A DNA stretch of 42,726 bases from Bacteroidetes bacterium UBA4416 (GCA_002390745.1 DGQK01000076.1:1-42726); one strand, 5' to 3'; shown: positions 23,357 through 32,341, counted from the stretch's first letter. Numbers and translations: made by a program. Notes: generated by a model from the letters alone, not told the origin.

Positions 23357-25723
23357 CTAAAATTCGAGCCTGTAACTCAATATAGGGATAAGAGGCGCCT
23401 GGTACCAGTATTTGATTTTTCCCGTATTCGCGTCAAAGTATTGACCGCCGACATTTTTCCGGTTGATCGTATTCTGAATATCCAGTGCCAGTGTGCCCGT
23501 TACGGTTTTGTAATTGCGTTTCAGGCTGATGCGGATGTCGAGGCGGTAATAATCCGGATTTTTCTCTGCAAAGGTTTTGGAGTCTTCGAATACCGTTTCT
23601 CCTTTAGCGATAGAAGCGTCGAGGTTAATGGGTGTGTAACGCATTCCGCCAACATATACCGATTTCACGTTGAAGCCGATCACGCGGCTTTTCCGCTTTT
23701 CGGATAAGGTCCATTCCTTGCCGCCAGTGATGGTTAAGGCATAATTGGTATTGAAGCGCGTGTTAAACCACTGTCCTTTGGCAGTCTGAAATTTCGACTC
23801 ATAGAGGGAAGCAGACACCAGGTAATAGAAATTGCGGTGCATGAAACGTTCGTAGGTCAGCTCGAGTCCGTAATTTCTTCCCAGGCCTTTATTAACGAGT
23901 GGGTCGGTGGCAAAACCATCTATTGCATTCAGGATAGAGTAGGTGCTTGCGGTATCCCTGCTGATCGGAACGTTGAAGAGGTGCTGGTAGTACACTTCCG
24001 TTTTAATATGAGAAAAACTGTTGATGCTCCAGTCGTAGCCCAGTACAAAGTGATGCGCCTTGCTGAGGGCGAGGTCTTTATTTGGCCTGGTGTATGTGCC
24101 GTCGGAAGCCTGGTTTTGGGCGAAGTAAACGCCGATAGGCTGGAGCTGGCTGTGGAGGCCGTATCCGAAGGTCACATTGTTGCGCGCATTAAATTCATAT
24201 TTCAGGGAAGCCCTCGGCTCCAGTGAATTGGAATTATTGAGGAACATCTGGAAATAATGCAGGCCTACATTCGTTGTCAGTTTTTCACTCAGCTTATAGT
24301 TCCATTGGAAAAATACCTGCGCCGTTTGCGTGCTTCCTTTTACCTGGATGCGCGGAATAAGCAGGGTCGTATCCTCGTTGTCTTTCTGAACAAGATCATA
24401 CCCCAGCTGGTTCAGGATAAAGCCGCTGCGGATATTGCTCCGCGCACTGATCTTCCTGGTGTAAACTGTGGAGAGCGTTACTTTGGTCTGCGAAAACACC
24501 TGCTCGTATTCTTTGGTGAAGCCGTTCAAGTCGAGGTGCATTTTTTCCTGTGAATACCCGTTCTCTACCCCGGAGAATACCAGAGCCGTTTTCAGGTACG
24601 AGTGGTTCTGAAAAAGCTTGGTGTTGGTAATCCCGATGGCGCCGGTATTGCTGTAGAAGTTGGTATTGAGCCTTGTAAAATCGTCCTCGCGCCATTTTGC
24701 CGTATCTTTCACCGCAGTGGTGCTCTGGTTACTGATACCTCCGAAGCCGAATACGGTAAAGGTTCCCAGTTTTTTGGTTGGCAAAGACACATTGAGCGAC
24801 AGATCCTGGAAAACGGTATTGGCATCGCCGATGGGCACACCTATTTTTCCGAGCAGGTTGAGTGTCGAGTAACGGTAGTTGACAAGGTAAGAGCCATCAT
24901 AGCCTTTTTTGAAAGGGCCTTCGGTTGCCACATCCGCCCCCAGTACGCCTAGCTGCAGGGTGTATTCCCGTTTCTGGTTGTTGCCTTTTCTCAGCCTGAG
25001 GTCAAACACACCCGAGAGCGCGTTGCCGTATTCTGCGGCAAAAGCGCCGGTAGAAAAATCGGAGTTGCCGAGCAACTGGGCGCTGATGATGGCAATACCA
25101 CCACCCGAGGTGCCAACGCTGGCAAAGTGGTTGGGATTAGGGATTTCCACGCCCTCCATGCGCCACAGCAGGCCGTTCGGCGAGTTGCCGCGGATGGAGA
25201 TCATATTGGCCCCATCGTTGCCGCCAACCACACCTGCAAAGGATGTGGCCATCCGCGCCGGATCATTCACTGCCGCCGCAAATTTCTGGGTTTCCTCCAC
25301 CGAAAAAGCCCTGGTACTTACAGTCGACATCTCATTGAGCGGTTTGTTCTTTTCGACCCTCGCGCTTACCACCACTTCATCCATTGCCTTGATGTCTTCC
25401 TCAAGCGACACATTTAGCACCAGCTCCTTTCCTGCATTTACCGATAAGTTTTGCATCACGGCTTCCTTATAGCCGATGAAGGAAATTTTCAGGCTTTGCT
25501 TGCCGACAGGCACCTTACTGAAGCTGAATTTTCCTTCTTCGTTGGTGCTCACGCCCATCAGGGGGGCCGAGTTCAGCAGTACCACAATCGCTCCGGGCAG
25601 GGGCGCCTGTGAGATCTTGTCGACTACCGTTCCCCTTACGGTTTGTGTAGGGGCCTGTGCCGGGAGGAGTATCGAAAAGCCAAAGAGGAAGGCAAGCAGC
25701 AGTATGTTTTTATAACACAGCAT
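23357..25723 (-). CDS. TonB-dependent receptor with carboxypeptidase-like N-terminal domain
   Basis: A 788-residue outer-membrane receptor. It has a signal peptide (1-22, ...ILLPAQA), a carboxypeptidase regulatory-like beta-sandwich (about 28-112: VRGTVVDKISQAPLPGA; ISFIGYKEA), a TonB-box-like MDEVVVSA near 114-121, a plug (about 125-245: MISIRGNSPNGLLWRMEGV; AEYGNALSGVFDLRLRKG) and a beta-barrel ending ...LSYRLEF with a terminal phenylalanine. The substrate is unknown. It follows the head-GIN lipoprotein gene by 37 bases on the same strand and has no terminator between, so the two form an operon. The promoter upstream of that operon carries the same bipartite motif as the ECF sigma operon. 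Confidence 0.92.
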   Translation of the reverse strand: MLCYKNILLLAFLFGFSILLPAQAPTQTVRGTVVDKISQAPLPGAIVVLLNSAPLMGVSTNEEGKFSFSKVPVGKQSLKISFIGYKEAVMQNLSVNAGKELVLNVSLEEDIKAMDEVVVSARVEKNKPLNEMSTVSTRAFSVEETQKFAAAVNDPARMATSFAGVVGGNDGANMISIRGNSPNGLLWRMEGVEIPNPNHFASVGTSGGGIAIISAQLLGNSDFSTGAFAAEYGNALSGVFDLRLRKGNNQKREYTLQLGVLGADVATEGPFKKGYDGSYLVNYRYSTLNLLGKIGVPIGDANTVFQDLSLNVSLPTKKLGTFTVFGFGGISNQSTTAVKDTAKWREDDFTRLNTNFYSNTGAIGITNTKLFQNHSYLKTALVFSGVENGYSQEKMHLDLNGFTKEYEQVFSQTKVTLSTVYTRKISARSNIRSGFILNQLGYDLVQKDNEDTTLLIPRIQVKGSTQTAQVFFQWNYKLSEKLTTNVGLHYFQMFLNNSNSLEPRASLKYEFNARNNVTFGYGLHSQLQPIGVYFAQNQASDGTYTRPNKDLALSKAHHFVLGYDWSINSFSHIKTEVYYQHLFNVPISRDTASTYSILNAIDGFATDPLVNKGLGRNYGLELTYERFMHRNFYYLVSASLYESKFQTAKGQWFNTRFNTNYALTITGGKEWTLSEKRKSRVIGFNVKSVYVGGMRYTPINLDASIAKGETVFEDSKTFAEKNPDYYRLDIRISLKRNYKTVTGTLALDIQNTINRKNVGGQYFDANTGKIKYWYQAPLIPILSYRLEF

Positions 25724-25760
25724 ATAATTTCAGAAAAAAGTTAGACGAATAAAAAGCGGA

Positions 25761-26483
25761 TTAATTTACATTGCTCAGTTTTCCGGATCCGCTGATCTCT
25801 GAGTTCACTGCCGGTGTGCCGGTGTATTGGACGCTGCCACTGCCCGAGATATGCACATCGAGGCGTTTGGTGGCATGCAGTCTGGCACTGCCCGAGCCAC
25901 TTAAGCGCACAGTGCTGTTTTCGGAGCTCATCGCCATCACGCCGATGCCTCCTGAGCCGCTCGCCTGCAGCGATTGGTCAATGGCTGAGCCTCCGAGGAT
26001 GCTGAGCTTTCCGGAACCACTCAGCTCCGCATTGAGGCTTTGGGCGTTGAGGGAAGCGAGGGATACCGATCCGCTTCCGCTGATGTGAATATCCATCGTA
26101 TTGGTGTTGACCGGCGTTTGCGTTTCAAAGTTTCCGCTGCCGCTTACTTCCACACCATAGAGGTTCGGGGAATGCACTTTGATACGCACGGCTTTATGCT
26201 TCCATAAAGGATTTTTGGCATCGATGCGCAGCGTAGTGCCCTCTACCCTGAGGCGGAGCGCCTTGTGAATGTTGGATTGGGCATGCACTTCCACATAATA
26301 GGCATTGTCCTGTATATAATCCACATCGGCATCAATAGACAGGTCGATGTGGTCGAAGCCGCTATGGTCGTATGTTTTACTGACCACATCGCCACGGCCT
26401 ACGACCGGGATAGGAGATTGTTTACGGCAGGAAGCAAAGGCGATCACGCAAAAAGAGATAAGGGCTAAAGTTGATGTTTTCAT
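25761..26483 (-). CDS. Head-GIN domain (DUF2807) lipoprotein
   Basis: A 240-residue putative adhesin-like protein. The N-terminus is a lipoprotein signal (MKTSTLALISFCVIAFASC, Cys19 as lipid site). The rest is a DUF2807/head-GIN beta-helix with the repeated block SGSG seen at least seven times (about 115-237). The function of this family is poorly known; it is secreted or surface-attached in Bacteroidota. The start ATG at 26483 sits 36 bases below a CGCATAGGGGT-N15-TGTCATAG motif. The downstream TonB receptor gene is co-oriented at 37 bases, suggesting a shared ECF-controlled envelope function. Confidence 0.88.
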   Translation of the reverse strand: MKTSTLALISFCVIAFASCRKQSPIPVVGRGDVVSKTYDHSGFDHIDLSIDADVDYIQDNAYYVEVHAQSNIHKALRLRVEGTTLRIDAKNPLWKHKAVRIKVHSPNLYGVEVSGSGNFETQTPVNTNTMDIHISGSGSVSLASLNAQSLNAELSGSGKLSILGGSAIDQSLQASGSGGIGVMAMSSENSTVRLSGSGSARLHATKRLDVHISGSGSVQYTGTPAVNSEISGSGKLSNVN

Positions 26484-26518
26484 GGTTATAATGGTTAATG
26501 GTTTTTGGTTTTATATAC

Positions 26519-26552
26519 CTATGACAGCAGACACGCATCTTACCCCTATGCG
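26519..26552 (-). promoter_or_regulatory. Putative ECF-sigma promoter of the head-GIN/TonB receptor operon
   Basis: On the minus strand, CGCATAGGGGT (26542-26552) and TGTCATAG (26519-26526) are separated by 15 bases. The geometry resembles ECF -35/-10 elements and is identical to the motif before the ECF sigma gene (30319-30352). The distance from the TGTC element to the start codon is 36 bases. Confidence 0.6.
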
Positions 26553-26881
26553 GAAGCGAAATTTTTTTGAAATAATTTTTATGACCTTTTAGATTCCGAC
26601 ATTCACTGCCTAAATCATGCGGTGCCCGTTAGGATGTGCCGTGAGCTTTCCCATTCCAGGCTCTGTCGCAAAGTAAAGTTGGCAGAGGGTTTCTATGAAA
26701 TTCCTGGCACTTATCACAATCACATCCCGATACAAATCTGCAAAGGATGCAACGGACACCTGTATATTATAGCCGGGCAGGCCAAAAATTCAGAACATTG
26801 TAAGCTCAATTCATCGTTCAGATTGTTCCTTGTTCCAATTATTCCAATGACAAGGTTACGGCTGTGTTCACAACAACACTA
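26553..26881. other. Non-coding gap between two leftward operons
   Basis: No coding region is credible on either strand. A sequence GGCTCTGTCGCAAAGT (26659-26674) resembles the end of IS6-family elements, but no partner end was seen. There is no clear terminator for the STN-protein gene. Confidence 0.4.
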
Positions 26882-28750
26882 TTAAAAGAATTTAAGGGAG
26901 ATCTTCCCACCGATCCACATTCTGAGATTGTTCGGTGCGGTGGACTCTCCCAGGCGATACGAAGGAATATCGTTGAGGAGGTCGGAATTGTAGTTATCCG
27001 TGGTGTTAGGTGTATAAAGGTTGAAGGTAGGACCAATGCCAATGCTGAATTTCGGGCGGAATTTATATTCCAGGCCTGCATAGGCCCTTCCCAGCAGGTT
27101 GGTGCGGAAAAGCCCGTCTTCGCTATGCTGCATCTGCTGCGCCATAAGTGTGGCGCTGAAGCCCAGCTTATTTTTGATGGTGAAGCCTGTGCCGAGGCCA
27201 TAGCCATAGGTCACAATAGAAGGCCTGGCATAATTGACACCTGCCATGAAAATGGTGTACAGCGTTTCGGTACCGGTACCGAAGCTGATATTGGCAAAGA
27301 GAAGCTCATCAGTACTGAGCTCCAGCTTGTGGTACCCGTTTTTTACATAATTAAATAGCCCGATGGAAAGCCCCGACGATGAATCGGCGACATTGACCAG
27401 GCCGAGTTGCACGCCGTCTACATGCGCCGCACGGTTGAGCACACCGCTCAGCTGTAAACCATGCATGCGGCCGGCAGCGTTGGTAATACCCGTGAGCTGA
27501 AAGCCATTCAGCGTATCGGCCACATTCACGATACCTGAAAGCTGCATGCCTTTTACGGATGGGCCTGCATTGCAGATCCCGGCTACCTGAGCACCTTCAG
27601 CCTGTTTGCCGCTTACATTAAAAATGCCGGCCAGCTGCACGCCATTACTGTACCCTGAGGTAACATTGCCGATGCCACCGATCTGAACACCTTTCATATC
27701 GCCCTTGTCTACGTTGACGATGCCCGCCACCTGCGCGCCTTGTGTGTTTTGGTCATTGAAGTTCAGGATGCCGGCCAGCTGCACTCCTTCCGATTTTCCG
27801 GACACGATGTTCGCCAGGCCGGCCATCTGCCCGTAGCGGACATCGCCATTGTCGATGTTCAGCAGACCTCCTATCTCATAACCCCTCACCCCTTTGGAGT
27901 AACCAGCAAGGATGTTGAACGAGACTTTGTTGACCGTATTAATAGAGAGTAAGCGGTTTGTACTGATGTAGGGAACAAAGGATACCGCCACCTCGCTGAA
28001 CAAGGTATCGCTGATGTTCTTCAGGTTCGTATTGAATGTTTTGAGGGGCTTCCAGAAGTCGCTGAAAAAACGCTTTTGCGGAACTACAACGGTATCTGTT
28101 TTGGTGACAATGATCACGCTGTCTTTTTTTTCAGGGATCACCAGCGTTTCCACCACACTGTCTTTCTGGTGATAGCGCGGGTAGAGGTACACCACCAGCT
28201 CCTGCTTTTGCTTGTTGTAAATGACGAGCGTGGAATCGTAATAATTCTCACGGGCAAACGATACGGAAATGCTGGGAAGCTTGTTGGAATAAGACAAGGA
28301 GAAAAAACCGTAGTCGTTGCTTTGTGCCGAGTGCCGGGTTTGCTTCACGTAAATACTCGCATTGGCAACCACGGAGCTGTCTTCTGCATTGTAGATGTAG
28401 CCTGTAATCACAGAAGGCGGAGGTAATGGCGTAGCATCGCATTTCAGGATAATGAATTTATCTCTCGCCTTATAAGTGCATCCTGTTTCTTTCAACAGGT
28501 CATTTAATACCAGGCGCAGCGGCCTTTTCGTGCAGTTGAGGCTGGTTTTTTGCTTATCGTTGAAAGCCTGGCTGTAGGAAAACACTACCGCCGTTTGATC
28601 GCTGATGAGCCTGAATACATCGGCCAGGTTGCGGTTGGTGGCATGGATGGTCACCGTTCTTTCCAGGTAAGGCACCTTTTGCGCGTTAAGCGAAGAACAC
28701 AGGAAAAGCAAGCCGATCAGTAAACCTTTATGTTGCTTCAGGAATGACAT
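26882..28750 (-). CDS. STN-domain outer-membrane protein with LA_2272-like surface repeats, FecR partner
   Basis: A 622-residue secreted protein. After the signal peptide (1-23) comes an STN/secretin-like domain (about 28-105: VTIHATNRNLADVFRLISDQ; RLVLNDLLKETGCTYK), then a carboxypeptidase-like beta-sandwich (about 113-195), a linker, and about eight repeats of the type GVQLAGIxN (about 285-455, as in the LA_2272 surface repeat). It ends in a barrel-like C-terminus (YAGLEYKFRPKFSIGIGP; KISLKFF). STN domains normally sit on TonB receptors and signal to FecR-type anti-sigma factors. Here the domain is on a protein without plug or TonB barrel. It overlaps the FecR gene by 13 bases and is thus the likely outer-membrane signal partner of this sigma/anti-sigma pair. 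Confidence 0.8.
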   Translation of the reverse strand: MSFLKQHKGLLIGLLFLCSSLNAQKVPYLERTVTIHATNRNLADVFRLISDQTAVVFSYSQAFNDKQKTSLNCTKRPLRLVLNDLLKETGCTYKARDKFIILKCDATPLPPPSVITGYIYNAEDSSVVANASIYVKQTRHSAQSNDYGFFSLSYSNKLPSISVSFARENYYDSTLVIYNKQKQELVVYLYPRYHQKDSVVETLVIPEKKDSVIIVTKTDTVVVPQKRFFSDFWKPLKTFNTNLKNISDTLFSEVAVSFVPYISTNRLLSINTVNKVSFNILAGYSKGVRGYEIGGLLNIDNGDVRYGQMAGLANIVSGKSEGVQLAGILNFNDQNTQGAQVAGIVNVDKGDMKGVQIGGIGNVTSGYSNGVQLAGIFNVSGKQAEGAQVAGICNAGPSVKGMQLSGIVNVADTLNGFQLTGITNAAGRMHGLQLSGVLNRAAHVDGVQLGLVNVADSSSGLSIGLFNYVKNGYHKLELSTDELLFANISFGTGTETLYTIFMAGVNYARPSIVTYGYGLGTGFTIKNKLGFSATLMAQQMQHSEDGLFRTNLLGRAYAGLEYKFRPKFSIGIGPTFNLYTPNTTDNYNSDLLNDIPSYRLGESTAPNNLRMWIGGKISLKFF

Positions 28751-29712
28751 GTATTGCCCTTGATGATATACCCTGTTGCTGTTTTTTCGTAGCTCAGTCC
28801 CAGAGTTTCGGTGATGATGCTGATGATGGTGTCAAGGTCTTCGTGCTCGAAGCGCGTGGTGATCGTGCAGTTTTTCAGGGAAGCATTCTGAAGGATGATG
28901 GCGGTATTATAGGTTGCGTTGAGCGTGGCAATCACGTCGCCCAGGGGCTTGTTGCTGAAGCTGAGCTGCGTGTTTGGCAGGGCCACAGTGGTTTCATTCT
29001 TCACGATCTGCTTTTTGGAGCGGATGTACAGGGCATGCTCCGTGGCTTTTATCTCAAGCGCTGAGCCCAGGCTGTCGAAGAGCAGCACGATGCCTTCATC
29101 CACATGAACATACACCGTGTCTGTATCAAGCGAAGAGCGCACGGTAAAACGGGTACCGATATCTTTAATGAACACATTGCCTGCATCGATCACAAAAGGC
29201 ATGGCCTCATCATGCACTACCGAAAAGGAGGCATTGCCGTTCAAATGCATCAGGCGGTTTGTTTTTCCGAAACCGTTATCCGCTGTAAGGCTGGAGTGTG
29301 CGAATACTGTGGCTTCCGACCCATCCGGCAGTTGGATCTCTTTCGCCTGCTTATCTGCCATATAGGAAACCCCTTTCGGGTCTGTATTGAAAAGCAGGAC
29401 AAGGCCAGCGCCAATTCCCATCAGGATGATAAGCGCTGCCGCAATTCGGGTAAAGGTATTTTTCGGATAAAGCGGCTTTACTTTTTCCCGGTCGAGCAAA
29501 GGTTTCACTTTTTGCCAGGCTTTGGCCGTATCAATTTCTGCAGGCGCTGCCCCATGCCCAAGCAGGGTGATGGTTTTTTCGCTTTGCTCATAATGCGCCA
29601 GGTTTTCCGGGGCCTCCAGCTTCCAGTCTTCCAGCATCATGGCCTCTTCAGGAGAAGCTTCTCCCGACAGGAACCTGCTGATCAGCTCATCTATGTTCTC
29701 TCGGTTAATCAC
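28738..29712 (-). CDS. FecR-family anti-sigma factor
   Basis: A 324-residue inner-membrane anti-sigma regulator. It has a cytoplasmic N-terminus (about 1-88, ISRFLSGEASPEEAMMLEDW typical of FecR), one membrane helix (about 89-110: IAAALIILMGIGAGLVLLF), a periplasmic FecR domain (about 120-230: QLPDGSEATVFAHSSLTAD; DIGTRFTV) and a C-terminal STN-like module (about 248-320: LSFSNKPLGDVIATLNATYN). It receives a signal from an outer-membrane STN protein and releases or activates the cognate ECF sigma factor. The start is GTG 29712, overlapping the sigma gene's end by 8 bases. It overlaps the STN-protein gene by 13. Confidence 0.93.
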   Translation of the reverse strand: MINRENIDELISRFLSGEASPEEAMMLEDWKLEAPENLAHYEQSEKTITLLGHGAAPAEIDTAKAWQKVKPLLDREKVKPLYPKNTFTRIAAALIILMGIGAGLVLLFNTDPKGVSYMADKQAKEIQLPDGSEATVFAHSSLTADNGFGKTNRLMHLNGNASFSVVHDEAMPFVIDAGNVFIKDIGTRFTVRSSLDTDTVYVHVDEGIVLLFDSLGSALEIKATEHALYIRSKKQIVKNETTVALPNTQLSFSNKPLGDVIATLNATYNTAIILQNASLKNCTITTRFEHEDLDTIISIITETLGLSYEKTATGYIIKGNTCHS

Positions 29713-30280
29713 GGTAGTATTGGCTTAGGATTATTACTAAAAGTGGTAGGTAGTCTTTCAATTGTTCTCTCATCACCTTCAGGGCTTTTCCCATCTGGTT
29801 CTCCACGGTTTTTACGGAAAGGCCGAGCCGGTCGGCTATTTCCTGGTACTTGAGCTGTTCGAAACGGCTCATCTTAAAAATCCGGGCGCATTGCTCGGGG
29901 AGCTGTTCCATGGCCCGCTCTATTTTCTGTTGCAGCTCCTTTTGCTGCATGCGGTCTTCGGCAGCGCCCTCTTCACGGTGAAGCTGGATCACTTCTTTGG
30001 CATAACCGCTTCTCACCTGTTGCTGCTTGATGCGGTTGAGACAGGCATTGTGCACAGCGCGGTACAATAACGATCTCAGTGAGGTGTGTATCTCCATCGC
30101 CGAACGTTTTTCCCATACCGTTATAAATACCTGTTGTGCCATATCTTCCGCGTCATCGCTGTCTTTCAGGATCGTCCTGGCATAAGTTGCCAGTGCTTTG
30201 TAGTAAGCGTGGAATACCTGCTCAAACGCGGCTTCACTGCCCGATCTGAATTGTTCTATGACCTCTTTTTCGAGTTCCAC
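29705..30280 (-). CDS. ECF RNA polymerase sigma factor (FecI-like)
   Basis: A 191-residue sigma-70 factor of the extracytoplasmic-function type. Region 2 is at about 10-80 (EAAFEQVFHAYYKALATYARTI; DAEDMAQQVFITVWEKR; RSLLYRAVHNACLNRI) and region 4 at about 115-175 (LPEQCARIFKMSRFEQLKYQEIA; LGLSVKTVENQMGKALKVM). The start is taken as GTG 30280: the frame extends to 30361, but the extra 27 codons lie on top of the promoter. The distance from the promoter's TGTC element to this GTG (39 bases) nearly equals that in the head-GIN operon (36). A FecR anti-sigma gene follows. The shared promoter suggests autoregulation and control of the head-GIN/TonB operon. Confidence 0.9.
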   Translation of the reverse strand: MELEKEVIEQFRSGSEAAFEQVFHAYYKALATYARTILKDSDDAEDMAQQVFITVWEKRSAMEIHTSLRSLLYRAVHNACLNRIKQQQVRSGYAKEVIQLHREEGAAEDRMQQKELQQKIERAMEQLPEQCARIFKMSRFEQLKYQEIADRLGLSVKTVENQMGKALKVMREQLKDYLPLLVIILSQYYRD

Positions 30281-30318
30281 AAATGCGGTTGATTTGCCGC
30301 AAAGGTAGAAACTTTTAT

Positions 30319-30352
30319 CTATGACAACCGAAAATGAATAGACCCCTATGCG
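30319..30352 (-). promoter_or_regulatory. Putative autoregulated ECF-sigma promoter
   Basis: CGCATAGGGGT (30342-30352), 15 bases, then TGTCATAG (30319-30326), on the minus strand; identical in sequence and spacing to the motif at 26519-26552. A housekeeping-type -7 box TACCTTTG (30300-30307) with TTG at 30325-30327 lies just downstream and could give basal expression. Confidence 0.6.
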
Positions 30353-30526
30353 ATTTCGCATTTATTTTTTTGAATGCTATAATGGAGAAATACAGATGAA
30401 CAGCCTGCGTAGTATTTACGGCCATGGTAATTTCCCTGAGTCCGGACCGCTCAGCAAGCCGGAGATCTACGCCCTGTCCGCCAGGCCGATGCAATGGAGG
30501 ATTAGGCAGTCATTAGAAAAAAATTC

Positions 30527-31102
30527 TCAGAGCTTTACCTCTCTGGCTTGCCGGCCATCTTTAATAAAGGTAATGGCATGGTAATATTTTTCCAAAGGGA
30601 TATAATGGCCATGCTGCCTTGCAAAGCTTTTGAGGCCATGATGACAGATAGCGTCCCAGCTGTAAAGGTCCAGTGTCCAGCCATCTTCAATAAAACCGTT
30701 CACATCGTACAGGAATCCTTTTTCCTCATGAAAGCCCGCGCCGTCGCCGGTGCAAAGTACGATCGTTCCCGGCGCTTTCCTGTACTTGCGATGATGGCGG
30801 TACATCGAAAGCTGCATCGCCATGTCTACCGTTTGGTTTTCCCCGCCATTGGTCCGTGGGATCAGCTGTAAGTCGACGCCCCGGTCGGTAACGCTCTTAA
30901 AGACCTCTTCCATTTCGGGTGGGCCGCTCCCGGCCCATACCAGCTCATCGAATTGCATATCGCCACGAGTAATCAGGTACAAAAAATGTGTGAATGCTAT
31001 TCTCAGTAATGCAGGATCTTCATGATGTTCTTTGGCGGCTTCCTGCCCGCCGATGTAAATGTTGGAATTATCCACATAAATGCATACCGGTTTTTGTCTC
31101 AT
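30527..31102 (-). CDS. NYN-domain (PIN-like) ribonuclease-family protein
   Basis: A 191-residue protein with the NYN fold: IYVDNSNIYIG (Asp11, Asn12), the second acidic site in TVDMAMQL (Asp93) and the third in VLCTGDGAG (Asp120). These residues bind metal in PIN/NYN RNases and in the related LabA/DUF88 proteins. The C-terminal part (about 130-191) is unassigned. The substrate RNA is unknown. The start ATG at 31102 overlaps the stop of the upstream SemiSWEET-like gene (ATGA), so the two are co-translated. That pairing has no obvious functional logic. Confidence 0.85.
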   Translation of the reverse strand: MRQKPVCIYVDNSNIYIGGQEAAKEHHEDPALLRIAFTHFLYLITRGDMQFDELVWAGSGPPEMEEVFKSVTDRGVDLQLIPRTNGGENQTVDMAMQLSMYRHHRKYRKAPGTIVLCTGDGAGFHEEKGFLYDVNGFIEDGWTLDLYSWDAICHHGLKSFARQHGHYIPLEKYYHAITFIKDGRQAREVKL

Positions 31103-31371
31103 AATAGACTTGTCTTGTTTTTATATCGGATACTCAGGATAAAGGTAGTCAGGTTAACGAGAAAAGAAAAACCATTGGCAATGATGATGATCCAATCTTC
31201 TTTCAGGATGCCGTACCATACCCATACGCCAAGGCCAAGCACCAATACGGCAAACATACCCAGGGAAACATTCTCCGCTTTTTTTTCTTTCCAGAGTTTG
31301 ATCAGCTGGGGCAGGGAAGAAACGGCGGTGGAAACACTGGCAATAATGCCCACGATGGTAGTAAAGTTCAT
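31099..31371 (-). CDS. SemiSWEET-like small transporter (PQ-loop/MtN3 family)
   Basis: A 90-residue membrane protein with three predicted helices, the size of bacterial SemiSWEET sugar transporters, which work as dimers. The PQ motif is in SSLPQLIKLWKEKK (about 19-32), with further helices around GMFAVLVLGLGVWVWYGI and WIIIIANGFSFLVNLTTFIL. The start is taken as ATG 31371 (MNFTTIVGII); an upstream in-frame extension to 31419 is polar and unlikely. The transported sugar cannot be told. Confidence 0.85.
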   Translation of the reverse strand: MNFTTIVGIIASVSTAVSSLPQLIKLWKEKKAENVSLGMFAVLVLGLGVWVWYGILKEDWIIIIANGFSFLVNLTTFILSIRYKNKTSLL

Positions 31372-31537
31372 GACAAAGAAGAAATCAAGTTTGATACCAC
31401 AGCGGCCTGGCGGGCGCAATTCATTCCTCAGCGTTTTCAGATCGCCTGGTCCCTGAGGAGAATCAGCAACAGAACAGGCTGTATCCTGGCTGGTATAGCT
31501 TTTTCATTAACCGGTTCGAATCATTGAAAAGAAGATC

Positions 31538-32341
31538 ATGGGAACACAGGGAAAAACAGCGCTGATCACAGGAGCTACCAGCGGCATCGGTTACGAGCTC
31601 GCCAAATTATTTGCAAAAGACGGGTACAACCTGGTTATTGTGGCGCGGCATCCTGATGAATTACAGCAGGCGGCCTACAACCTGAAGCAAATGTCAAACG
31701 TCCGGGTGCTTACCATGACAAAAGATCTGTTCATTCATCAAAGCGCCCACGACATTTATGATGAGCTCAGAGACCGTGGCATCCGCATCGACGTGCTGGT
31801 AAACAATGCCGGGCACGGCCATTACGGTGAGTTTGTTCACAGCGATCTGCGTACGGAACTTAATATCATTCATTTGAATATATGCAGCCTGGTAACACTC
31901 ACCAAGCTCTTTCTGAAAGACATGGTAGATCGCGGAGAAGGAAAGATCCTGAACCTGTCGTCTATTGCAAGTAAATCACCGGGTCCATGGCAATCTGTCT
32001 ATCACGGCACCAAAGCCTTCGTGCAGTCCTTTACAGAAGCTGTCCGCGAAGAGGTGAAGTACTCGGGGGTTACCCTGACCGCCTTGCTGCCGGGAGTAAC
32101 CGATACCAATTTTTTCCACAAAGCGCACATGGAAAGCTCTAAGGTCGTGCAGGACAAAAGCAAAATCGCTGATCCTGCGGATGTGGCCAAGGATGGCTAT
32201 AAAGCGCTTATGGAGGGAAAAGACATGGTTGTATCGGGGTACAAAAACAAGATAGAGGTAGCCATGGACGCGGTCACTTCCGATCAGAAGCTGGCAGAGA
32301 AAACCTATCAGCAACAAAAACCGGTAAGCAACACGAAATAG
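31538..32341 (+). CDS. Short-chain dehydrogenase/reductase (SDR)
   Basis: A 267-residue classical-type SDR. It has TGATSGIG at 11-18 (nucleotide binding), NNAG at 89-92, catalytic Ser141/142 in LNLSSIAS, and Tyr155 and Lys159 in YHGTK. The arginine after the second strand (VARHPDEL) suggests NADP preference. The C-terminal ~25 residues are a variable polar tail. The substrate is unknown. It is a single-gene unit, divergent from the SemiSWEET/NYN pair and followed by a good terminator. Confidence 0.93.
   Translation: MGTQGKTALITGATSGIGYELAKLFAKDGYNLVIVARHPDELQQAAYNLKQMSNVRVLTMTKDLFIHQSAHDIYDELRDRGIRIDVLVNNAGHGHYGEFVHSDLRTELNIIHLNICSLVTLTKLFLKDMVDRGEGKILNLSSIASKSPGPWQSVYHGTKAFVQSFTEAVREEVKYSGVTLTALLPGVTDTNFFHKAHMESSKVVQDKSKIADPADVAKDGYKALMEGKDMVVSGYKNKIEVAMDAVTSDQKLAEKTYQQQKPVSNTK

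Noticed and set aside
26622..26885. 87-codon frame on the plus strand with a CKGC motif
   Set aside because: It lies in the gap between leftward operons and runs into the 3' end of the STN-protein gene; no recognisable family, promoter or terminator.
30348..30584. 78-codon rightward frame beginning in the ECF promoter
   Set aside because: It starts within the sigma promoter and runs into the 3' end of the NYN gene; the residue pattern is unrecognised. A small gene from 30396 remains possible but unsupported.
31511..31524. GGTTCGAATC, resembling a tRNA T-loop
   Set aside because: The flanking bases do not form a T-stem, and no acceptor or anticodon arms can be built around it.
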